DNA of 7,706 nucleotides from Thermodesulfatator sp. (GTDB lineage: Bacteria > Desulfobacterota > Thermodesulfobacteria > Thermodesulfobacteriales > Thermodesulfobacteriaceae): the NCBI GenBank assembly GCA_027036915.1, contig JALWCD010000113.1, positions 1 through 7,706 of the forward strand. The letters are read 5' to 3'. The notes under the pieces are model-generated. The model worked only from the letters and a program-made list of their open reading frames with translations. It did no database searches and was not told the DNA's origin. The position numbers and the translations under genes are program-made. Positions 1 to 5,720 of the stretch are shown here, in pieces (position 1 is the stretch's first letter; each line of letters starts with the position of its first letter).

Positions 1-1452
1 TGGCAGCCCCACGATGAGGACTGGAAGCTGCCTTCGAACTGGAAGGAGATCATACTGAACGCCATCAGGGATCGGATGGAGCGCTTCCGGTCCTTTAAGC
101 TTTTCATGGATATTTGTGTGCGCTGCGGGGCCTGTGCGGACAAGTGCCATTTCTTTCTGGGAACGGGGGATCCCAAAAACATGCCGGTGCTGCGGGCCGA
201 GCTTCTGCGTTCGGTGATCAAGGGGGAATTCACCCGGAGCGGAAAACTTTTCGGGAGACTGGCTGGGGCCCGCAAGCTCACGGAGGATGTAATCAAGGAA
301 TGGTTCTACTACTATTATCAATGTACCGAATGCCGGCGGTGTTCGGTGTTCTGCCCTTACGGGATCGACACCGCGGAGATCACCATTCTGGCCCGGGAGA
401 TCCTGCACGAGATCGGGGTAAACATCAACTGGATTCTTGAGCCGGTGCGTAATTCGGCCTTCATCGGGAACCATATTGGTCTTCAGCCCCATACCATTCA
501 GGAGAACATAGAGTTCCTTCTGGACGACATTGAGGAGATCACCGGGATCCGGCCGGAGGTACCCATCAACAAGAAGGGGGCGGAGATCCTCTTCGTGACG
601 CCCTCGGCGGATTTCTTTGCCGATCCCGGTATTTACACCTTCATGGGCTATGTCCTTCTCTTCCATTATCTGGGGCTGGACTGGACGCTTAGCACCTACG
701 CCGCCGAGGGTGGAAACTTCGGGCTCTTTACCTCGCACGAGATGATGCGGAAACTGCACGCCAAGATCTATCACGAGGCCGAGCGCCTCAAGGTGAAGTG
801 GATCCTGGGTGGAGAGTGCGGGCACATGTGGCGGGTGGTGCACCAGTACGAGGACACCATGCTGGGGCCGGCCCCCAAGAATCTGGAGGTGCCCAAATCT
901 CCCATTACGGGGACGGTCTTCGAGCACGCCAGGAGCACCAAGATGGTGCATATCTGTGAGTTTACGGCGGACCTCATCGCCCACGGTAAACTGGAACTCG
1001 ATCCCAGCCGCAACGATCACATAGTGGTGACCTTCCACGATTCCTGCAACCCCTCGCGGGCCATGGGAATCTTTGAGGAACCCCGTTTCATCCTGAAACA
1101 GGTCTGTAACAACTTTTACGACATGCCCGAGAATACCATTCGGGAGAAGACCTTCTGCTGCGGCAGCGGTTCGGGGCTCAACACGGACGAATACATGGAG
1201 ATGCGGATGCGGGGAGGTTTCCCGCGGGCCAACGCCGTGGAGTATGTGCATGAAAAACACGGGGTCAATATGCTGGCCTGTATCTGCGCCATTGACCGGG
1301 CCGTGCTTCCTCCGCTTATGAATTACTGGGTGCCCGGGGTGCAGGTCTGCGGGGTACACGAACTGGTGGGCAACGCCCTGGTTATCCCGGGCGAAAAGAA
1401 AAGGACCACGGATTTGCGGTTTCAGCCCTTAAAAGGAACAGAGGAGGCTTAA
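1..1452 (+). CDS. dsrK: DsrK, cytoplasmic iron-sulfur (HdrD-like) subunit of the DsrMKJOP complex, 5'-partial
   Basis: DsrK is the catalytic cytoplasmic subunit of the membrane complex DsrMKJOP. From family knowledge, it reduces the DsrC trisulfide formed by sulfite reductase, with electrons from menaquinol via DsrM. The reading frame is open from base 1, and the 25 residues before the first ATG (position 76) match DsrK-like sequence (DWKLPSNWKEIILNAI). ATG76 is therefore internal and the true start lies upstream, probably behind dsrM. Counting from ATG76, two ferredoxin-type cluster motifs are visible: C14-x2-C17-x2-C20-x3-C24 and C83-x2-C86-x2-C89-x3-C93-P. A C-terminal CCG-type region follows, with C248 (GGECGH), C324, C361-C362-G and C402/C404; in heterodisulfide reductases this region holds the special disulfide-cleaving [4Fe-4S] cluster. 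There is no membrane segment. The stop codon is one base before the dsrJ start, so the two are surely cotranscribed. Confidence 0.96.
   Translation, partial: WQPHDEDWKLPSNWKEIILNAIRDRMERFRSFKLFMDICVRCGACADKCHFFLGTGDPKNMPVLRAELLRSVIKGEFTRSGKLFGRLAGARKLTEDVIKEWFYYYYQCTECRRCSVFCPYGIDTAEITILAREILHEIGVNINWILEPVRNSAFIGNHIGLQPHTIQENIEFLLDDIEEITGIRPEVPINKKGAEILFVTPSADFFADPGIYTFMGYVLLFHYLGLDWTLSTYAAEGGNFGLFTSHEMMRKLHAKIYHEAERLKVKWILGGECGHMWRVVHQYEDTMLGPAPKNLEVPKSPITGTVFEHARSTKMVHICEFTADLIAHGKLELDPSRNDHIVVTFHDSCNPSRAMGIFEEPRFILKQVCNNFYDMPENTIREKTFCCGSGSGLNTDEYMEMRMRGGFPRANAVEYVHEKHGVNMLACICAIDRAVLPPLMNYWVPGVQVCGVHELVGNALVIPGEKKRTTDLRFQPLKGTEEA
1442..1447 (+). promoter_or_regulatory. Ribosome binding site of dsrJ, inside the end of dsrK
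   Basis: AGGAGG lies 6 nt before the dsrJ ATG at 1454 and within the last codons of dsrK. This supports that ATG and suggests translational coupling of the two genes. Confidence 0.8.
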
Positions 1453-1453
1453 G

Positions 1454-1933
1454 ATGTATAACAGCGACAAGGTGATTCCGGGGATAATTATCTTCGTCCT
1501 TTTCGTAACGCTGCCCATCTGGTGGAACCATGGTAAGACGGTGGCTGCGCCTCAGCCGGAGCTACCCCAGGGACGCTGTGTGGAATCCAGGGCCTATATG
1601 CGCTCCCACCACATGCAGATCCTGAACGACTGGCGGAATAAGGCCATTCGAGACGGGATGCGGGTTTACACCGCTTCGGATGGGGCCCGTTTCTGGATCG
1701 GTCTTCAGGGAGGTTGTATGAAGTGTCATCAGGATAAGAGCAAATTCTGTGACCGGTGTCACGAATTTGCGGCGGTGAAACCTTACTGCTGGCATTGTCA
1801 TATTCCTCCGGAGACGAAGGAATTTGAGGAACCCCGGCCCTCGAAACTTCTCAAGCTCTTTGGCATTCCGGAGAAACTGGGAGAATCCGGAAAGGTAGAG
1901 GCCGAGGAAACCTATCATCACGCGGAGCATTGA
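1454..1933 (+). CDS. dsrJ: DsrJ, periplasmic triheme cytochrome c of the DsrMKJOP complex
   Basis: DsrJ is the small multiheme cytochrome c of the Dsr transmembrane complex and passes electrons on the periplasmic side, probably with DsrO. The 159-residue protein has an N-terminal hydrophobic stretch (about residues 8-24) with no obvious signal-peptidase site, so it is likely a membrane anchor. Exactly three CXXCH heme motifs follow: CMKCH (88-92), CDRCH (99-103) and CWHCH (112-116). C42, in the CVESRAYM context just after the anchor, matches the conserved DsrJ cysteine reported as an unusual His/Cys distal heme ligand. Several His and Met residues between 49 and 54 could supply other distal ligands. 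The last 40 residues are charged and His-rich. The gene starts 1 nt after dsrK and ends 26 nt before the chosen dsrO start. Confidence 0.96.
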   Translation: MYNSDKVIPGIIIFVLFVTLPIWWNHGKTVAAPQPELPQGRCVESRAYMRSHHMQILNDWRNKAIRDGMRVYTASDGARFWIGLQGGCMKCHQDKSKFCDRCHEFAAVKPYCWHCHIPPETKEFEEPRPSKLLKLFGIPEKLGESGKVEAEETYHHAEH

Positions 1934-1944
1934 GAATTCAGGGG

Positions 1945-1950
1945 AGGAGG
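1945..1950 (+). promoter_or_regulatory. Ribosome binding site that decides the dsrO start
   Basis: AGGAGG (within GGGGAGGAGG, 1941-1950) sits 9 nt before ATG1960. A longer frame could begin at TTG1930, but that codon overlaps the dsrJ stop and lies upstream of this site. It would also push the twin-arginine motif away from the N-terminus. Confidence 0.82.
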
Positions 1951-1959
1951 AAAGAAAAC

Positions 1960-2724
1960 ATGGATAGAAGAAAGTTTCTCAAACTGGCAGGTCTTTCAGC
2001 TACTCTGGCCGGTGGAGTACCCGGTTTTCTTAACCGAGAGGTCAAGGCCCGGTCTTATACACCTCCTCCCGGGGCCCTTACGGCCCGGCGCTGGGGGTTG
2101 GCTATTGATATCAAGAAATGCTGGGAAGAGCCTCACTGTAACGATTGCATCAAGGCCTGTCATGCGGTGCATAACGTACCGGATATTCCGGACAGGAAGA
2201 AGGAGATCAAATGGATCTGGAAGGATGAGTTTGAACATGCTTTTCCTGAACAGCCCAATGAATTTAATAACATTCTTTTCACCCATAAACCTTTCCTGCT
2301 CCTCTGTAACCACTGTAAGAATCCACCCTGTGTGAGGGTCTGTCCCACGCAGGCCACCTTCAAGCGGGAAGACGGCATCGTGATGATGGATTATCACCGC
2401 TGTATCGGTTGTCGTTTCTGTATGGCGGCCTGTCCCTTCGGGGCGCGGAGTTTCAACTGGGTGGATCCCAGACCCTATATCAAAGAATTCAATCCGGAAT
2501 TTCCCACCCGGATGAAGGGCGTGGTGGAGAAGTGTCTTTTCTGTTACGAGAGGCTTGAGAAAGGACAGATTCCGGCCTGTGTGGAGGCCTGCAAGCGGAA
2601 GGCCCTGATCTTTGGGGACCTTGAGGACGAGAATTCCGAGCTGGTAAGGCTCCTTAAATCGCGTTTTTCTATTCGCCGGAAGGCCGAGCTCGGTACCGAG
2701 CCCTCGGTCTTCTATTTGATTTAA
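1960..2724 (+). CDS. dsrO: DsrO, periplasmic four-cluster iron-sulfur protein, Tat-exported
   Basis: DsrO is the periplasmic ferredoxin-like subunit (NrfC/PsrB type) of DsrMKJOP and is thought to exchange electrons between DsrJ and the quinone-reactive membrane subunit DsrP. With ATG1960 the protein has 254 residues. It starts with a twin-arginine signal: R3-R4-K-F-L-K, then a hydrophobic stretch to about residue 24 and a possible cleavage after V-K-A30. Sixteen cysteines fall into four groups: C54/C60/C63/C67; C116/C119/C124/C128-P; C148/C151/C154/C158-P; and C192/C195/C207/C211. This is the layout expected for four cubane clusters bound pairwise. Tat export implies the clusters are assembled in the cytoplasm before transport. 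The C-terminus ends in a short hydrophobic FYLI. dsrP follows after 31 nt. Confidence 0.95.
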   Translation: MDRRKFLKLAGLSATLAGGVPGFLNREVKARSYTPPPGALTARRWGLAIDIKKCWEEPHCNDCIKACHAVHNVPDIPDRKKEIKWIWKDEFEHAFPEQPNEFNNILFTHKPFLLLCNHCKNPPCVRVCPTQATFKREDGIVMMDYHRCIGCRFCMAACPFGARSFNWVDPRPYIKEFNPEFPTRMKGVVEKCLFCYERLEKGQIPACVEACKRKALIFGDLEDENSELVRLLKSRFSIRRKAELGTEPSVFYLI

Positions 2725-2743
2725 GGATCAAAAACCAGTTGGT

Positions 2744-2749
2744 GAGGGG
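2744..2749 (+). promoter_or_regulatory. Ribosome binding site of dsrP
   Basis: GAGGGG lies 6 nt before ATG2756. It is weaker than the dsrJ and dsrO sites but well spaced, and supports this start. Confidence 0.6.
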
Positions 2750-2755
2750 TGAGTC

Positions 2756-3913
2756 ATGTTAGAGAAGGCTTTGGTGGGTAGCAGAAAATACTGGTTATGG
2801 GTGGCTTTTCTGGGGTTGCTGATCCTGGTGGGTTTTCTGGCTTTCCTGGCCCAGCTTGAGTACGGCCTGGGGATTACCGGTATGAGCCGGGATGTCTCCT
2901 GGGGTTTCTATGTAGCGCAGTTCACCTTCCTGGTGGGGGTGGCGGCTTCGGGTGTGATGGTGGTCCTGCCCTACTATCTCCACAATCACAAGGTCTTCGG
3001 GCCGGTGACGATCTTCGGGGAGTTTCTGGCCATTGCGGCGGTAATCATGTGTCTTCTTTTCATCATCGTGGACATCGGACAGACGCACCGGCTCTTTAAC
3101 GTTCTCCTCCATCCTACCCCCCATTCCATGCTCTTTTATGACATGATCGTGCTGAACGGCTATCTGGCGCTCAACGTGATCTGCGGCTGGGCGGCCCTTC
3201 ACGGGGAATACAAGGGCACACACTATCCCAGGTGGGTCAAACCCTTCATCTATCTTTCCATTCCGTGGGCCTTTAGCATTCACACCGTGACGGCCTTCCT
3301 CTACGCCGGTCTTCCTGGGCGCCACTTCTGGCTTACGGCGGTGATGGCCCCCAGGTTCCTGGCCTCGGCTTTCTGTTCCGGGCCGGCGCTCCTTCTCATC
3401 GCCATCCTCATCGCCCAGAAGGTCTCCAAATTCCGGGTGGAGGCCAGGGCCATCGACACTTTAAGTAAGATCATCACCTATGCCCTTCTGGCCAACATTT
3501 TCCTCTTCGGCTGCGAGCTTTTTACGGCCTTCTACAGCAATATTCCGGGACACATGGCTCCTATTGTATATCTCTTCAAGGGCCTTCATGGACACACCGA
3601 GTGGGTAATCTTCATGTGGACGGCCTGGCTTCTCATGGCCGGTGCGGCTCTGATTCTGGTCATCCCGCCCCTGCGGCGTAATGTGACCACGCTGGTTCTG
3701 GCCTGCATCATGCTCTTCATCGGAGCCTGGATCGACAAGGGCATCGGGCTTCTCACCGGTGGTTTTACGCCCACACCCTTTGAGACCATCACCCCCTATC
3801 GGCCCACCGTTCCGGAGCTGCTCATTTCCCTGGGGATCTGGGCCACGGGTTTTCTGGTGATGACGGTGCTTTTCAAGATTGCCATAGCGGTAAAAGAAGC
3901 CCGAGCGGCCTGA
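2756..3913 (+). CDS. dsrP: DsrP, NrfD/PsrC-family integral membrane quinone-interacting subunit
   Basis: DsrP is the second membrane subunit of DsrMKJOP. It belongs to the NrfD/PsrC polysulfide-reductase family, whose members oxidise or reduce menaquinone and hand electrons to a periplasmic iron-sulfur partner, here DsrO. The 385-residue protein is strongly hydrophobic, with about ten predicted helices near residues 12-34, 50-74, 88-107, 127-148, 163-185, 198-221, 237-259, 283-304, 309-325 and 354-378. Polar residues inside or at the ends of helices (D106, H111, H176, R200, E254, E282) are candidates for quinone binding or proton movement; this is inference from position only. Length and topology are normal for DsrP. 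It is the last gene of the operon and is followed 35 nt later by a strong intrinsic terminator. Confidence 0.95.
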   Translation: MLEKALVGSRKYWLWVAFLGLLILVGFLAFLAQLEYGLGITGMSRDVSWGFYVAQFTFLVGVAASGVMVVLPYYLHNHKVFGPVTIFGEFLAIAAVIMCLLFIIVDIGQTHRLFNVLLHPTPHSMLFYDMIVLNGYLALNVICGWAALHGEYKGTHYPRWVKPFIYLSIPWAFSIHTVTAFLYAGLPGRHFWLTAVMAPRFLASAFCSGPALLLIAILIAQKVSKFRVEARAIDTLSKIITYALLANIFLFGCELFTAFYSNIPGHMAPIVYLFKGLHGHTEWVIFMWTAWLLMAGAALILVIPPLRRNVTTLVLACIMLFIGAWIDKGIGLLTGGFTPTPFETITPYRPTVPELLISLGIWATGFLVMTVLFKIAIAVKEARAA

Positions 3914-3948
3914 GAGTTTTTAGCCTAAATGTATGTCACGTCCTTCCA

Positions 3949-3986
3949 CGCCCGGAGATCGTTCCTCTCCGGGCGTTTTTCTTTTT
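3949..3986 (+). terminator. Intrinsic terminator closing the dsrMKJOP operon
   Basis: A perfect 10-bp stem pairs CGCCCGGAGA (3949-3958) with TCTCCGGGCG (3966-3975) across a 7-nt loop. It is followed at once by TTTTTCTTTTT. An extra A3948-T3976 pair can extend the stem. It separates dsrMKJOP from the dsrN unit. Confidence 0.93.
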
Positions 3987-4013
3987 GCACCTTCCGGGAT
4001 TTGAAGCTAAAGT
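3985..4013 (+). promoter_or_regulatory. Possible promoter for the dsrN-ferredoxin unit
   Basis: TTGCAC (3985-3990) and TAAAGT (4008-4013) are separated by 17 nt and resemble -35 and -10 boxes, but only 3 of 6 and 4 of 6 bases match consensus. Transcription would start near 4020, almost on the ATG at 4023. A promoter is expected here because a strong terminator lies just upstream. The exact boxes are uncertain. Confidence 0.35.
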
Positions 4014-4022
4014 AGGTTCGGG

Positions 4023-5474
4023 ATGACGAAAGGATTATCGTCGATACCCCGGATAGTGGTGGCGGCCCAGAAAGGCGGGGCCGGGAAGACCCTTTTTACC
4101 ATCGGTTTGTTAAGGGTTCTTACCCGCCGGGGGTTGCGGCTGGCACCCTTCAAAAAGGGGCCGGATTACATCGATGCCGGCTGGCTTGCCCGGGCCTCGG
4201 GAGCCCCCTGTCGCAATCTGGACCCCTTCCTGATGAATGAGGATCAGATCCTCAGGATCTTTTCCCTGGGGGCCCGTTCCGCGGATATGGCCGTGATCGA
4301 AGGCAACCGGGGACTTTTCGACGGAGTCGATCTTGAGGGGTCCTGCAGCACCGCCAGACTGGCCCGGTTGCTTAAGGCCCCGGTGATTCTGGTCCTGGAC
4401 TGCACCAAGGTCACGCGGAGCCTTGCGGCCCTGGTTCAGGGCTTTCAGGCCTTCGAGGAGGGAGTGAGTATCCGGGGGGTGGTTCTCAATCGGGTGGCCC
4501 GTCCCCGACACGAGAACATCATTACCCGATCCATCGAGCACTATACCGGGGTTCCGGTCTTGGGGGCTTTACCCAGAATAAAGTTTCCCTTTCCCGAAAG
4601 ACATCTGGGGCTCATCCCCTGGCAGGAGTACCAGGCCGAGGGAGACCTTTTTGCTATCCTTGAGGAAACCCTGCTTAAGAGTCTGGATCTGGATCGTCTG
4701 CTGGCACTAGCGCGGGAGGCGGAACCGCTTGCGCTTCGCGAGGAAGCCCTCTGGCCTTCCTCGGGGGAGCTTGCGGGGGTGAAGATAGGGGTCATCCGCG
4801 ATCGGGCCTTTCAGTTTTACTATCCGGAGAATCTTGAGGCCCTGGAGGCCTTGGGGGCGGACCTGATTTTCATCGATGCCCTGAAAGACCGGCGGCTTCC
4901 AGAGATCCAGGCCCTTTATATCGGAGGGGGGTTCCCGGAGACTCAGGCCGAGGTCCTTTCCGAAAACCGTTCCTTTCTTCAGGATCTCCGGGAGGCCGGA
5001 GAGGAGGGTTTACCCATTTACGCCGAGTGTGGCGGTTTGATGTATCTGGGGGAGACCGTTTCCTGGAAAGGGCGCAGCTATCCCCTCTGCGGGCTGCTGC
5101 CCATCGAATTCGAGGTTCACGAACGTCCGGTGGGCCACGGTTACGCGGTGGTCCGGGTGGGGGCGGAGAATCCCTTTTATCCCGTGGGGAGCCTCCTTCA
5201 GGGGCATGAATTTCATTATTCCCGGCCCAGGATCAGGGACCCGCGGAGGGTGCGTCTGGTCCTTGAGGTGGAGCGGGGCTTCGGTTTTGACGGAGAAAAA
5301 GACGGAGCGGTTTACAAAAGGGTCTTCGGCACTTATACTCATGTCCACGTGGTAAGCACCCCGCTCTGGTTGGAGGGCATGGTCAGAGCCGTCCAGGAGA
5401 AAGATGCGGGGAGGCCTTGGGGTAGAGCCCTCTCCCTATCCGGAGGGGTAAGCAAATCCCATTTCAAAATCTAA
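4023..5474 (+). CDS. dsrN: DsrN-type CbiA/CobB-family glutamine-dependent amidotransferase (probable siroheme amidation)
   Basis: The protein belongs to the cobyrinate a,c-diamide synthase family, which uses ATP and glutamine to amidate tetrapyrrole carboxylates. Next to dsrP it is most likely DsrN, proposed to make siroheme amide for sulfite reductase DsrAB. The 483 residues contain an N-terminal ATPase domain: P-loop K17-G-G-A-G-K22-T23, then FKKGPDYIDAGW and NLDPFLM, typical of the family. A C-terminal class I glutaminase domain follows, with GGFPET, the nucleophile C336 in AECGGL, G-H395-E-F-H-Y-S and the terminal T-H440-V-H442 motif. All key residues are present and the length is usual. 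The start is ATG4023; an in-frame stop at 4008-4010 prevents a much earlier start, and no good Shine-Dalgarno is visible. The ferredoxin gene follows after 15 nt. A role in cobalamin synthesis cannot be excluded from sequence alone, but no other cobalamin gene is nearby. Confidence 0.87.
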   Translation: MTKGLSSIPRIVVAAQKGGAGKTLFTIGLLRVLTRRGLRLAPFKKGPDYIDAGWLARASGAPCRNLDPFLMNEDQILRIFSLGARSADMAVIEGNRGLFDGVDLEGSCSTARLARLLKAPVILVLDCTKVTRSLAALVQGFQAFEEGVSIRGVVLNRVARPRHENIITRSIEHYTGVPVLGALPRIKFPFPERHLGLIPWQEYQAEGDLFAILEETLLKSLDLDRLLALAREAEPLALREEALWPSSGELAGVKIGVIRDRAFQFYYPENLEALEALGADLIFIDALKDRRLPEIQALYIGGGFPETQAEVLSENRSFLQDLREAGEEGLPIYAECGGLMYLGETVSWKGRSYPLCGLLPIEFEVHERPVGHGYAVVRVGAENPFYPVGSLLQGHEFHYSRPRIRDPRRVRLVLEVERGFGFDGEKDGAVYKRVFGTYTHVHVVSTPLWLEGMVRAVQEKDAGRPWGRALSLSGGVSKSHFKI

Positions 5475-5484
5475 AAAAGGAGGT
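5475..5484 (+). promoter_or_regulatory. Strong ribosome binding site of the ferredoxin gene
   Basis: AAAAGGAGGT is close to a perfect anti-16S match, with its GGAGG core 6 nt before ATG5490. A TTG at 5484 overlaps the site itself and cannot be the start. The site suggests high-level translation of the ferredoxin compared with dsrN upstream. Confidence 0.88.
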
Positions 5485-5489
5485 TGGTT

Positions 5490-5678
5490 ATGTTCGAGAT
5501 CACCATCAACTACGACACCTGTGATGCGGATCAGGAGTGCATCAACGCTTGTCCGGCCCAGGTCTACGACGAGGGTGAGGACGGCAAGCCGGTGGTGGCC
5601 CGTCCGGAGGATTGTCTGGGGTGTGAGACCTGCGTGGAAGTCTGTCCCACGGGCTCCATCACGGTCCAGGAGGTCTAG
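5490..5678 (+). CDS. Small dicluster ferredoxin with an Asp at one cluster ligand position
   Basis: This 62-residue cytoplasmic protein is a bacterial 2x[4Fe-4S]-type ferredoxin, a one-electron carrier. The second motif is complete: C42-x2-C45-x2-C48-x3-C52-P. The first reads C11-x2-D14-x2-C17-x3-C21-P, with aspartate where the second cysteine should be. In Pyrococcus furiosus ferredoxin and Desulfovibrio africanus ferredoxin III this substitution gives a cluster that converts between [3Fe-4S] and [4Fe-4S]; the same behaviour is inferred here. The protein is very acidic, as usual for ferredoxins. It lies 15 nt after dsrN and is very probably cotranscribed with it. Ferredoxin genes near dsrN and dsrAB are known in sulfate reducers, so delivery of electrons within sulfite reduction or to siroheme modification is plausible, but no partner is shown by the sequence. 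Confidence 0.95.
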   Translation: MFEITINYDTCDADQECINACPAQVYDEGEDGKPVVARPEDCLGCETCVEVCPTGSITVQEV

Positions 5679-5687
5679 AAAATCTTG

Positions 5688-5707
5688 CGGGGGGCTTAAG
5701 CCCCCCG
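5688..5707 (+). terminator. Perfect GC-rich palindrome, possible weak terminator or attenuator after the ferredoxin gene
   Basis: A perfect 20-nt palindrome (six G, central CTTAAG, six C, flanked by C and G) begins 9 nt after the ferredoxin stop. As RNA it folds into an 8-bp stem with a TTAA loop. No T-run follows directly; the nearest is TTTT at 5719-5722, 11 nt downstream. Full Rho-independent termination is therefore doubtful. It may protect the 3' end of the mRNA or reduce read-through into the J-domain gene. Confidence 0.55.
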
Positions 5708-5720
5708 GTCTGCTTGCGTT

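Noticed and set aside
76..78. ATG76 as the start of dsrK
   Set aside because: The frame is open to base 1 and the upstream 25 residues look like DsrK protein sequence; the gene is cut by the window edge.
1930..1959. TTG1930 as start of dsrO, adding 10 residues
   Set aside because: It overlaps the dsrJ stop, and the strong AGGAGG at 1945-1950 serves ATG1960, which puts the RR motif at residues 3-4 as expected for a Tat signal.
2795..3325. 176-codon minus-strand open frame inside dsrP
   Set aside because: It is antisense to a clear membrane protein, its translation is His/Arg/Pro-rich and low in hydrophobic order, and no ribosome site supports it.
4110..4541. Minus-strand open frame inside dsrN
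   Set aside because: It is antisense to a gene with complete catalytic motifs; the translation shows no recognisable domain.
4023..5474. Cobalamin biosynthesis gene cbiA/cobB rather than dsrN
   Set aside because: The family fits, but there is no cobalamin gene or riboswitch nearby and dsrP is the direct neighbour. DsrN is preferred, though not proven.
5484..5489. TTG5484 as start of the ferredoxin gene
   Set aside because: This codon lies within the Shine-Dalgarno sequence itself; ATG5490 is correctly spaced.
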